Shown here: positions 1 through 5,745 of the stretch, in pieces
How the letters are laid out: every line of letters starts with the position of its first letter
Numbering within the stretch: position 1 is the stretch's first letter
Assembly: GCA_034440595.1 (NCBI GenBank)
Contig: JAWXCH010000479.1
Location: forward strand, 1-6,365
Source: JAWXCH01 sp034440595
GTDB taxonomy: Bacteria; Planctomycetota; Planctomycetia; Pirellulales; JALHPA01
DNA length: 6,365 bases
Direction: 5' to 3'
Translations under genes and position numbers: made by a program
Notes under the pieces: model-generated
Told to the model about the DNA's origin: nothing
The model's input: only the letters and a program-made list of their open reading frames with translations
Databases searched by the model: none

Positions 1-132
1 CGCAAGCACGAACAGGGCCAGAACGCCAAGGATATCGCGGCGTTTGACCCGCTGATCAAAGCCAAGGAAGACGAGATCCAGCGCCTATTAACAGGCTCGC
101 CCGAACCAACTGCCGCCGCTGCAAAGCCATAG
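1..132 (+). CDS. C-terminal end of an unrecognised protein (5' truncated)
   Basis: Frame 1 is open from the window edge to a TAG stop at 130-132, giving 43 codons with strong G/C preference at third positions, as in the neighbouring real genes. The visible tail is charged and probably helical (a stretch rich in K, D, E and Q around AFDPLIKAKEDEIQRLL) and ends in a short alanine/proline-rich tail (SPEPTAAAAKP). No catalytic motif, membrane segment or domain signature can be seen, so I do not assign a function. It lies 76 bp upstream of the large heme-binding gene on the same strand. No clear terminator or strong promoter is visible in that gap, so co-transcription is possible but unproven. Confidence 0.7.
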   Translation, partial: RKHEQGQNAKDIAAFDPLIKAKEDEIQRLLTGSPEPTAAAAKP

Positions 133-196
133 TTCACCAGTTGCCTACTCTGCTTGAATTCATTCTCTCCAATCGCATACGCGTTCCAAACTGTTC

Positions 197-202
197 AGGA
201 AA
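197..202 (+). promoter_or_regulatory. Ribosome binding site of the heme-binding dehydrogenase gene
   Basis: AGGAAA lies 6 nt before the ATG at 209 and is a reasonable Shine-Dalgarno match. It supports this ATG, which is also the one that places a complete signal peptide at the N-terminus. The nearby ATG at 154 is in a different frame. Confidence 0.6.
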
Positions 203-208
203 CGATCG

Positions 209-3200
209 ATGATTTTCGACACTCACCGTCGCAACGCAACAAATCACTTTGCCGCACTCTTTGCGTTCGCTGTTGCCACCTTGCTGGCATCGCCCGCTTT
301 TGCACAGCGAGATCTGACGGATATTCCGGCTCCCGATCCTGAAGAAGAGCGCCGCAGTTTCGAGGTTGCCGACGGCTTTGAGGTCAACCTTTTTGCCGCG
401 GATCCGCTGCTGGCCAAGCCCATCCAAATGAACTGGGACGCGCAGGGCCGCCTTTGGGTGGCCAGCAGCGAAACCTACCCACAAATCTTTCCTGGCAAAA
501 AAGCGAACGACAAGATCCTGATTCTGGAGGATTCCAACGAAGATGGCGTGGCCGACAAAACAACTGTCTTTGCCGATGGACTTTTGATCCCCACCGGTGT
601 CGAACCGGGAGATGGTGGTGCCTATGTCGCCAACAGCACCGAACTACTGCACATGGCGGATACCGACGGCGATGGTAAAGCAGACCGCACGCGCGTCATG
701 CTCTCCGGTTTTGGAACCGAGGACACGCATCACATCCTTCACACCTTTCGGCATGGGCCGGACGGTCTGCTCTATTTCACGCAGTCAATCTACATTCACA
801 GCAACATTGAAACACCGTACGGAGTGAAGCGGCTGGCACGTGGTGGCACCTGGCAGTTTCGCCCCAAAACGATGGAGTTGGATGTCTTCTGCTACGGGCT
901 GGTCAACCAATGGGGAACCGCCTGGGACCGCTGGGGGGCTACGTTTCTAACCGATGGTGCCGGCGGCGATGGCATCAATTACGCCTTTCCTGGTGCGGTC
1001 TTTGCCACGGCAGCCGATACGACTCGCGTGTTGAAGGGACTGAATCCCGGTAGCCCGAAGGATTGCGGCGTGGAAGTACTGAGTGGCCGTCACCTCCCTG
1101 AGGATTGGCGAGGAAACCTGATCACCAACGATTTCCGTGCTCATCGTGTGGTGCGGTACGTTCCCAGCGAAGACGGTTCTGGTTACTCCACGAAGGAAAT
1201 GCCTGAACTGCTCAAGACCAAACATGTTGCCTTTCGTCCGATCGACGTGAAGATGGGCCCAGACGGGGCGATCTACGTCGCCGATTGGTACAACCCAATC
1301 ATTCAACATGGTGAGGTCGATTTCCGCGACGAGCGTCGCGACAAGACGCATGGCCGGATTTGGCGCATTTCTGCCAAGGGACGACCACTAGTCAAGCGGC
1401 CAAAGCTGGTCGGCGCGCCGACCGCCGAACTTCTGGAACAATTGAAGTCTCCGGAAGACTGGACTCGCCACTTTGCCAAGCGTGTGCTGACTGAACGCGC
1501 CAATGAAAGCGAAGCTCGGCGAGCGGAGGTGCTCAGCGCACTAGGCCAATGGGTGGAGCAACTGACTGCCATCACGAACTACAAACCTGCCCCATTCGAT
1601 GTTGAGCAAGCTCGTTTGGAGGCGCTCTGGCTATATCAGTCGATCAATCAGCCGAATCAGAATCGGTTGCAGCAGACGTTGCAGTCCCCGAATCCACAGG
1701 CACGCGCGGCGGCGACGCGCGTCTTAGCGGCGTGGCAGAGTCAACTGAATAATCCGACCGTTCTATTGCAGGCGATGGCTACGGATTCTCATCCGCGCGT
1801 TCGCCTGGAAGCAGTACGAGCGGCGTCCGCCATCGGCACCGTCGAAGCTGCACGGATTGCACTTGGCGCACTCGATTTGCCACAGGATCGGTTTCTTGAT
1901 TTTGCACTGTGGAAAACGGCACGCGATCTCAAGTCCACTTGGCTACCGGCAGCGCAACAAGGGAAGAACCCCTTTGCTAAGGTCGACCACCTGCTGTTCG
2001 CCTTGAAGAGCGTTAACAGCCCGGAGATTGTGCAACCGTTGATGAAGCTGGTCGAGCATGCCACGGACGAGCAGATCGGAAGCATTCTCGCGCTGGTCGC
2101 CGAAACAGGGGGCGCTGCCGAACTGCGCACGGTGTTCGACTCGGTGATCGCTGGTAAGTCGCTTAGCACGAAGCGGCGCGCCGAGATCCTGGAACTACTC
2201 GTTGAGACCGGGCGACGTCGGCAGATTGTGCCAAAAGGGGATTTGAGCAGTCTGGCCAGCCTGCTTTCGATCGACGATCCACGGCTCCAAAAGGCTGTGC
2301 TGGTAGCCATCGGTCAGTGGAAAGTACGATCTCTGTTGGATCAACTGACTCGCGTGGCTGCGGATGCTAAATCGCCTGCGGATATTCGCCTGGCCGCCAT
2401 CGAGGGGCTTAGTCAGTTTGGGAAATCGGCAACAGAGGCATTAACAAAATTGGCGGCTGCGCCACAGCCGTTTGAAATCCGTCTGGCGGCAAGCAATGGA
2501 CTATCGCAGCTCGATTCGACGCTGGCGGCCACAGCAGCGGTTGCTTTGCTGAAAGACTGGCCAGCGGCAAATGACCCCTCAGCATTGCTGTCGCCACTAC
2601 TGCAGCGCAAAGAAAATGCCCCCGCACTGACCGCCGCATTGGCTAATCAAAAGCTATCGGTGGACACTGCGAAGCTGGCCGTGCGCGCCGTGCGAAGCAG
2701 TAGTGCCAAGGACGAAAAGCTGCTTTCCGCACTTGCTACCGCCGGCGGATTGTCCAGTGAGCCACGCGTCTACTCACCAACAGAGCTCAAACAAATCCTG
2801 GCCGATGTGCGAACTAGCGGAGATGCAAAACGTGGCGAAGCCATCTATCGCCGTGCTGAACTGTCCTGCCTGAAGTGTCACGCCATTGGAGGTTCGGGCG
2901 GACTCGTCGGGCCTGACTTGCTCAGTATCGGTGCTAGCGCACAACCAGATTATCTATTGGAGTCACTGCTGGAGCCAAGCAAGAAGATCAAGGAAAACTA
3001 CAACTCCTATACAATTCTCGGCAACGATGGGCGGACCCATTCCGGTATTCGTATCCGCAAGGACGATCGCGAGGTAGTGCTGCGCGACGCAGAAGGAAAA
3101 GAAATGGTCATTCCGGTCAGCCAGATCGATGAGGAAGAAGATTCCACCACATCGCTTATGCCGGCTGGTCTAGTCGATTCGCTGACCCATGCGGAACTGG

Positions 3201-3712
3201 TCGATCTGGTGAAGTTTCTGACTGAACTGGGCAAGGTCGGTTCGCCGTATACGATTAGTCGCACACCGACGGCGCGTCGCTGGCTAACGCCACTAGGAAC
3301 GGAAGAGGGGGTAACCAAGCTGCGCCGCATCGGAATGCATCAGGCACTGGGCGATGGGGCGGACTTGGTTTGGAATAGTGTCTACACCGAGGTATCTGGC
3401 GATCTGCCGTTGGACTCGCTGATGAATGCCAAGTACGGGGCCAACAATGAACCGGTTGCTTTGGCACGTACGCAAATCGAAGTCACCACCCCTGGCAAAG
3501 TGCTGCTGCACTTCAACTCCAACAAGGGGCTGCGGTTCTGGGTCGACAAGAAGCAAATCGACCTGACCAAAGATGTGCTGCTGGACCTGCCGGCGGGTGT
3601 CCACAATTTGATCGTGGCAGTGAATTTGAATGATCGCAAAGAGCCACTGCGGTTGGAAATTCCAGACAATGCACAGACTACGGCCAAGGTGCAATTCGTC
3701 GGTGGAAAATAA
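209..3712 (+). CDS. PVC-type membrane-bound dehydrogenase/heme-binding CxxCH protein with HEAT-like repeats
   Basis: An exported 1167-residue multidomain protein. Residues 1-32 form a signal peptide: basic start, hydrophobic core around 14-28, and likely cleavage AFA|QRD after A32. Residues about 48-390 match the Pirellula/Verrucomicrobium dehydrogenase domain, a beta-propeller related to glucose/sorbosone dehydrogenases. It ends in the family hallmarks YVADWYNP (D359, W360), H367 and HGRIWRI (381-387). Two DxDxDG-type loops at 108-116 and 151-159 may bind calcium. Residues about 400-860 are alanine/leucine-rich helical HEAT-like repeats, for example SHPRVRLEAVRA at 527-538 and repeats around 720-775. 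A monoheme cytochrome c domain follows, with C887-L-K-C890-H891 for covalent heme and M984 (SLMPAG) as likely distal ligand; the segment between them carries a beta-rich insertion typical of the family. Residues about 1010-1167 look like a beta-sandwich (GLRFWVDKKQID, then an LPAGVH turn), perhaps PA14-like. The inferred role is periplasmic oxidation of an unknown substrate with electron transfer to the heme. The family assignment is firm; the substrate is unknown. Confidence 0.93.
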   Translation: MIFDTHRRNATNHFAALFAFAVATLLASPAFAQRDLTDIPAPDPEEERRSFEVADGFEVNLFAADPLLAKPIQMNWDAQGRLWVASSETYPQIFPGKKANDKILILEDSNEDGVADKTTVFADGLLIPTGVEPGDGGAYVANSTELLHMADTDGDGKADRTRVMLSGFGTEDTHHILHTFRHGPDGLLYFTQSIYIHSNIETPYGVKRLARGGTWQFRPKTMELDVFCYGLVNQWGTAWDRWGATFLTDGAGGDGINYAFPGAVFATAADTTRVLKGLNPGSPKDCGVEVLSGRHLPEDWRGNLITNDFRAHRVVRYVPSEDGSGYSTKEMPELLKTKHVAFRPIDVKMGPDGAIYVADWYNPIIQHGEVDFRDERRDKTHGRIWRISAKGRPLVKRPKLVGAPTAELLEQLKSPEDWTRHFAKRVLTERANESEARRAEVLSALGQWVEQLTAITNYKPAPFDVEQARLEALWLYQSINQPNQNRLQQTLQSPNPQARAAATRVLAAWQSQLNNPTVLLQAMATDSHPRVRLEAVRAASAIGTVEAARIALGALDLPQDRFLDFALWKTARDLKSTWLPAAQQGKNPFAKVDHLLFALKSVNSPEIVQPLMKLVEHATDEQIGSILALVAETGGAAELRTVFDSVIAGKSLSTKRRAEILELLVETGRRRQIVPKGDLSSLASLLSIDDPRLQKAVLVAIGQWKVRSLLDQLTRVAADAKSPADIRLAAIEGLSQFGKSATEALTKLAAAPQPFEIRLAASNGLSQLDSTLAATAAVALLKDWPAANDPSALLSPLLQRKENAPALTAALANQKLSVDTAKLAVRAVRSSSAKDEKLLSALATAGGLSSEPRVYSPTELKQILADVRTSGDAKRGEAIYRRAELSCLKCHAIGGSGGLVGPDLLSIGASAQPDYLLESLLEPSKKIKENYNSYTILGNDGRTHSGIRIRKDDREVVLRDAEGKEMVIPVSQIDEEEDSTTSLMPAGLVDSLTHAELVDLVKFLTELGKVGSPYTISRTPTARRWLTPLGTEEGVTKLRRIGMHQALGDGADLVWNSVYTEVSGDLPLDSLMNAKYGANNEPVALARTQIEVTTPGKVLLHFNSNKGLRFWVDKKQIDLTKDVLLDLPAGVHNLIVAVNLNDRKEPLRLEIPDNAQTTAKVQFVGGK

Positions 3713-3970
3713 GCCGGCCGCGGCAAAAATCCACCAGGCTTGTGGCAATTACCGCCGACCGAGCGGCAACCCGCTTACGACACCGGGAGTTTGGAGATTT
3801 TTTGCACGCTTTGAACTAAGGAGTCGTGCTGGCCGATTGTTAGCAAGCTATTCATTCGTTTGCGGCGTAAATTCTTCATCTGAAACAGCCAAATTACGGG
3901 CAAAGACTGCCGATTGTATTTCGTTGTAAAATACGGCGCCGTCAGGTGTCATCGTTAGAACTTATGCGCG

Positions 3971-4049
3971 TCGCACAATCGGAATCGAACCGGCTCAAGA
4001 CGAAAAGATTTTGAAAATTTTTCGACCATCCACTTGCATCTAAGTGCGA
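3971..4049 (-). other. tRNA-like fragment (acceptor-like stem plus T-arm motif), degenerate
   Basis: On the minus strand, 4049 down to 3971 begins TCGCAC and ends GTGCGA, so six of seven acceptor-stem positions pair. In correct register lies GGTTCGATTCC (3991-3981), identical to a common tRNA T-arm core. The T at the position-8 equivalent is present and a GG occurs in the D-loop region. The D stem pairs only three of four positions, including one wobble. The expected anticodon stem fails: the sequence there is an AT-rich hairpin with a 12-nt loop (CGAAAA/TTTTCG). The T stem pairs only partly. This is not a functional canonical tRNA. It could be a decayed tRNA gene, a tRNA-derived remnant, or chance. 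Confidence 0.25.
4001..4024. repeat. AT-rich inverted repeat
   Basis: CGAAAA at 4001-4006 pairs with TTTTCG at 4019-4024. Inside it ATTT (4008-4011) can pair with AAAT (4015-4018) around a 3-nt loop, with one bulged G at 4007. The structure is possible on either strand. It lies in the middle of the convergent gap, 45 bp before the stronger hairpin. Its role is unknown; it could be part of a structured transcript. Confidence 0.45.
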
Positions 4050-4068
4050 AATGGATATGCTTCTTCTT

Positions 4069-4133
4069 GGCGGTTCTGATTGGTGATTTGCTTCCCTGCC
4101 CCGAGGCTATCCTGATTAGGACCGCCATTTTTT
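4069..4133 (+). terminator. Strong rho-independent terminator-like hairpin with U-tract
   Basis: In + strand RNA, 4069-4080 (GGCGGTTCTGAT) pairs along its full length with 4115-4126 (ATTAGGACCGCC). That gives 12 consecutive pairs, two of them G-U wobbles, extendable by three more pairs (4081-4083 with 4112-4114). A small inner hairpin pairs 4090-4094 with 4103-4107. The base of the stem is followed by one A and six Ts (4128-4133). On the minus strand the wobbles become A-C mismatches and there is no 3' T-run, so the structure is strand-specific. It lies 357 nt past the stop of the heme-binding gene, so it terminates either a very long 3' UTR or a separate RNA starting within the gap. Confidence 0.7.
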
Positions 4134-4219
4134 ATGCGCTGGCAGCAAGATTTACTCGCTGCACGCAATTTCTCGGGCTGCACATCATGCCGCCGCGTTG
4201 ACCAGCAACGCGAACAGAG

Positions 4220-4239
4220 GCTGCCGCGACTAAGGCAGC
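4220..4239. repeat. GC-rich inverted repeat downstream of the epimerase gene
   Basis: GCTGCC at 4220-4225 and GGCAGC at 4234-4239 form a perfect 6-bp stem with an 8-nt loop, overlapping a 10-bp palindrome GCAGCGCTGC at 4235-4244. On the minus strand it lies about 30 nt after the epimerase stop and could slow or end transcription, but no T-run follows. A second, weaker minus-strand hairpin (AGAG/CTCT at 4264-4253, then CTTTT) sits only a few nt after the stop and is an alternative minimal terminator. Confidence 0.35.
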
Positions 4240-4269
4240 GCTGCATCAAAAGAGAGTTCACTCTGGCAA

Positions 4270-5301
4270 TCACACCCAGCCGGCCTGACGATACCACTGG
4301 CAAGCCTCTTTCACGCGTTCTGCCAGTGTGCGTGAATTCGAGAGTCCAAGCTGTTGCTTCGCTTTGTTGGAACGACAGGTCCAGTGACCTGCGGTTGCTT
4401 CGCGCAGTTTGTCTACGTTTACAAACGGTGGATCGCGGCGAATCGGTCTGGTCGCCTCATTGATGGCGGCGACTGCCCAACTCACTGCCTCGGGAATGCG
4501 CCGAATCCGATACCACCTTAATTCCAGTCCGGCGGCGATTAGTTTTCCCAATTCGGCAAAGGTAATCTCCTCGGACGTAGTGGTAAAGTAGATCCCTGTT
4601 CCGTCCGACTTACTGCAGGTGCTAGCGTTTGCTGGCAATCGCTCTCCGCGTTCGGCGGCCAGCAGCATACACTCGACCAGATCATGCACGTCGACCACAG
4701 AATATTCATAGTTCGACAGGCTCGGCACAATATGAACACCGAACCGCTTCAGCGAGCGAAACATGGCCAGCGAAACTTTGTCCCCTGGCCCTAGAACCAT
4801 CGGAGGCCGCACGATGGTGACAGGGACGCGATCAGCAAACTCTCGCGCAGCCTGCTCGCCCGCCAGCTTGCTGCGGCCGTAGTTCGAAACCGGTTCACAG
4901 TCATCCGCCTCGGTACGCGGCTGATGAGAAGGTGAGACCCCGGCTGCTGCCAAAGACGAAACCTGCACCACGACCGGTGGATTCGTACACTTGGCCGCGA
5001 CTGCCAAAACGTTGCGAACCCCCTGCTCGTTGCAGGCAAAGAATTCCTCGGTGCGGTGAACCCTGGTCGCCCCTCCGACGTGATAGACCTGAGAGTGGTC
5101 ACTGATCGCCGTCTCGAGCGACTCTAGATTGCAGACATCACCTGGGTAGAGTTCTACTCCTGGCAATTGCAAATGTGGCAATTCCCTGGCCGTCGTCGGA
5201 TTTCGAACCAGGCAGGCTACCTGATCTCCACGGGCCTGCAACTGCCGAACGAGCTCGGACCCGATGAAGCCTGTACCGCCGGTGACGAAAACTTTGGCCA
5301 T
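4270..5301 (-). CDS. NAD(P)-dependent epimerase/dehydratase family oxidoreductase (extended SDR)
   Basis: A complete 343-residue cytoplasmic enzyme, the usual length for extended short-chain dehydrogenases. The N-terminus MAKVFVTGGTGFIG carries the Rossmann GxxGxxG dinucleotide loop (residues 8-14). D55 lies in a conserved PGDV segment, and S115/S116 (VSSLAAAG) together with Y141 and K145 (YGRSKLAGE) form the catalytic Ser-Tyr-Lys set. RPPMVLGPGD at 165-174 is the conserved substrate-side loop. The C-terminus has the pattern DKLREATAGHWTC ... KAKQQLGL ... WYRQAGW, which I associate with a planctomycete-type subgroup resembling dihydroflavonol reductase/3-beta-hydroxysteroid dehydrogenases. 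The start is unambiguous: an in-frame TGA lies 24 bp upstream and there is no other ATG before the Rossmann motif. The gene is convergent with the heme-binding gene and divergent from the toroid-protein gene, so it is probably transcribed alone. The substrate (sugar nucleotide, sterol-like or acyl) cannot be read from the sequence. Confidence 0.92.
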   Translation of the reverse strand: MAKVFVTGGTGFIGSELVRQLQARGDQVACLVRNPTTARELPHLQLPGVELYPGDVCNLESLETAISDHSQVYHVGGATRVHRTEEFFACNEQGVRNVLAVAAKCTNPPVVVQVSSLAAAGVSPSHQPRTEADDCEPVSNYGRSKLAGEQAAREFADRVPVTIVRPPMVLGPGDKVSLAMFRSLKRFGVHIVPSLSNYEYSVVDVHDLVECMLLAAERGERLPANASTCSKSDGTGIYFTTTSEEITFAELGKLIAAGLELRWYRIRRIPEAVSWAVAAINEATRPIRRDPPFVNVDKLREATAGHWTCRSNKAKQQLGLSNSRTLAERVKEACQWYRQAGWV

Positions 5302-5687
5302 CTCCAGCCCATATCTAGTGGTTCAGGGACAATTTATCGGCCCAGCCAAAAGGAGCCGAGCCTGAATATGAGTTTTACCGTGCAGTTCGGACGGGACACA
5401 ACATCAGTAATGCGAAGTTCCACCAAGCCGCACAAATTGAATAATCGGAATCTCTCATCATTTACTTCAATTGAAATAACGGCAGCAGTTCGCACCTAAT
5501 AGTATTCCCGGCCAAGACAACGGGAAAGTTCCGGTTGCCGCGATTCTGACGCAGTCCCGCGACTACCAACCGTTCCACCACCACGCAGTTCAATTGCGGC
5601 CGGGCAAATCTGCCAGATTGTTCAAAACTCGCCGGCCTGCCCCATTGGATCTCACTGAGTTGGCGCGATAGACTATATCTAGCTGGC

Positions 5688-5705
5688 TGCTAAAGATTTT
5701 TAGCA
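5688..5705. promoter_or_regulatory. Perfect inverted repeat upstream of the toroid-protein gene (possible operator or leader hairpin)
   Basis: TGCTAAA-GATT-TTTAGCA is a perfect 7-bp inverted repeat with a 4-nt spacer, 41 to 58 bp before the ATG at 5746. An AT-rich element TATATC (5674-5679), which could act as a -10 box, lies just upstream. The repeat may be an operator near the transcription start or a hairpin in the 5' leader. The promoter assignment is weak because no good -35 hexamer sits at the expected distance. Confidence 0.4.
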
Positions 5706-5735
5706 AAAAGACGCCACCGCTCAATCGCCTTGTTT

Positions 5736-5741
5736 AGGGGG
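5736..5741 (+). promoter_or_regulatory. Ribosome binding site of the toroid-protein gene
   Basis: AGGGGG lies 4 nt before the ATG at 5746. An in-frame TAG at 5701-5703 with no ATG, GTG or TTG codon in between leaves this ATG as the only reasonable start. Confidence 0.6.
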
Positions 5742-5745
5742 AACC

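Larger units (their letters stand above)
3713..4269. other. 557-bp convergent intergenic region with structured elements, no credible protein gene
   Basis: This gap separates the stop of the heme-binding gene from the stop of the minus-strand epimerase gene. I see no ORF with plausible protein character. It contains a small CCAC/GTGG hairpin at 3731-3745 and an AGCGG/CCGCT hairpin at 3762-3775. CCGATTGT occurs at 3833-3840 and 3910-3917, with an inverted copy at 3975-3982. A 6-bp long-range helix joins 3971-3976 to 4044-4049, and an AT-rich hairpin lies at 4001-4024. A strong terminator-like hairpin at 4069-4133 and a GC-rich hairpin at 4220-4239 complete the list. No convincing terminator directly follows the TAA at 3712. 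Confidence 0.6.
5302..5745. other. 444-bp divergent intergenic region, regulatory space for two genes
   Basis: No credible ORF is seen. It should hold the promoters of both flanking genes. Visible structure includes three copies of GCAGTTC at 5382, 5485 and 5585, about 100 bp apart, and a perfect palindrome TTCAATTGAA at 5466-5475. A 6-bp inverted repeat TTCCCG/CGGGAA spans 5505-5526. ATATCTAG occurs at 5311-5318 and 5675-5682. A 7-bp inverted repeat lies at 5688-5705. I cannot name a regulator for any of these, and no convincing sigma-70 -35/-10 pair with standard spacing stands out. Confidence 0.55.

Noticed and set aside
154..182. Possible sigma-70 promoter (TTGAAT, 16 bp, CATACG) upstream of the heme-binding gene
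   Set aside because: Only 4 of 6 and 3 of 6 matches to consensus; such matches are common by chance.
947..2310. Antisense open frames inside the heme-binding gene (for example 947-1351 and 1789-2310, minus strand)
   Set aside because: They lie wholly opposite a strongly supported coding region, are rich in S/R/A as expected of GC-rich shadows, and show no domain motif or ribosome binding site.
3713..3730. GCCG-GCCG-CGGC hairpin right after the heme-binding gene stop, as a terminator
   Set aside because: Only a 4-bp stem, and it is followed by an A-tract rather than a T-tract on the + strand.
3630..3929. A 99-codon + strand frame running past the end of the heme-binding gene
   Set aside because: It starts inside the real gene in another frame; its composition (R, S, N, C rich) is not protein-like and no domain is recognisable.
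3927..3932. TAAAAT as a -10 box for a small RNA ending at the 4133 terminator
   Set aside because: It matches 5 of 6 consensus positions, but no acceptable -35 lies at the right distance, so it was not annotated as a promoter.
3900..4133. 6S RNA or tmRNA as identity of the structured gap
   Set aside because: 6S RNA needs its 5' and 3' ends paired in one long irregular hairpin, but here the 3' end pairs locally. For tmRNA no tag-peptide frame or alanine-type acceptor is visible.
4040..4303. An 87-codon minus-strand frame spanning the end of the epimerase gene and the gap
   Set aside because: It overlaps the epimerase C-terminus out of frame, runs through the terminator hairpin, and has a cysteine/arginine/serine-rich composition without motifs.
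4134..4463. A 109-codon + strand frame beginning just after the T-run
   Set aside because: Most of it is antisense to the epimerase gene, there is no ribosome binding site, and it begins directly after a terminator.
5167..5499. A 110-codon + strand frame covering the epimerase start and part of the divergent gap
   Set aside because: The first part is antisense to the Rossmann-coding region and the rest is low-information sequence without motif or ribosome binding site.
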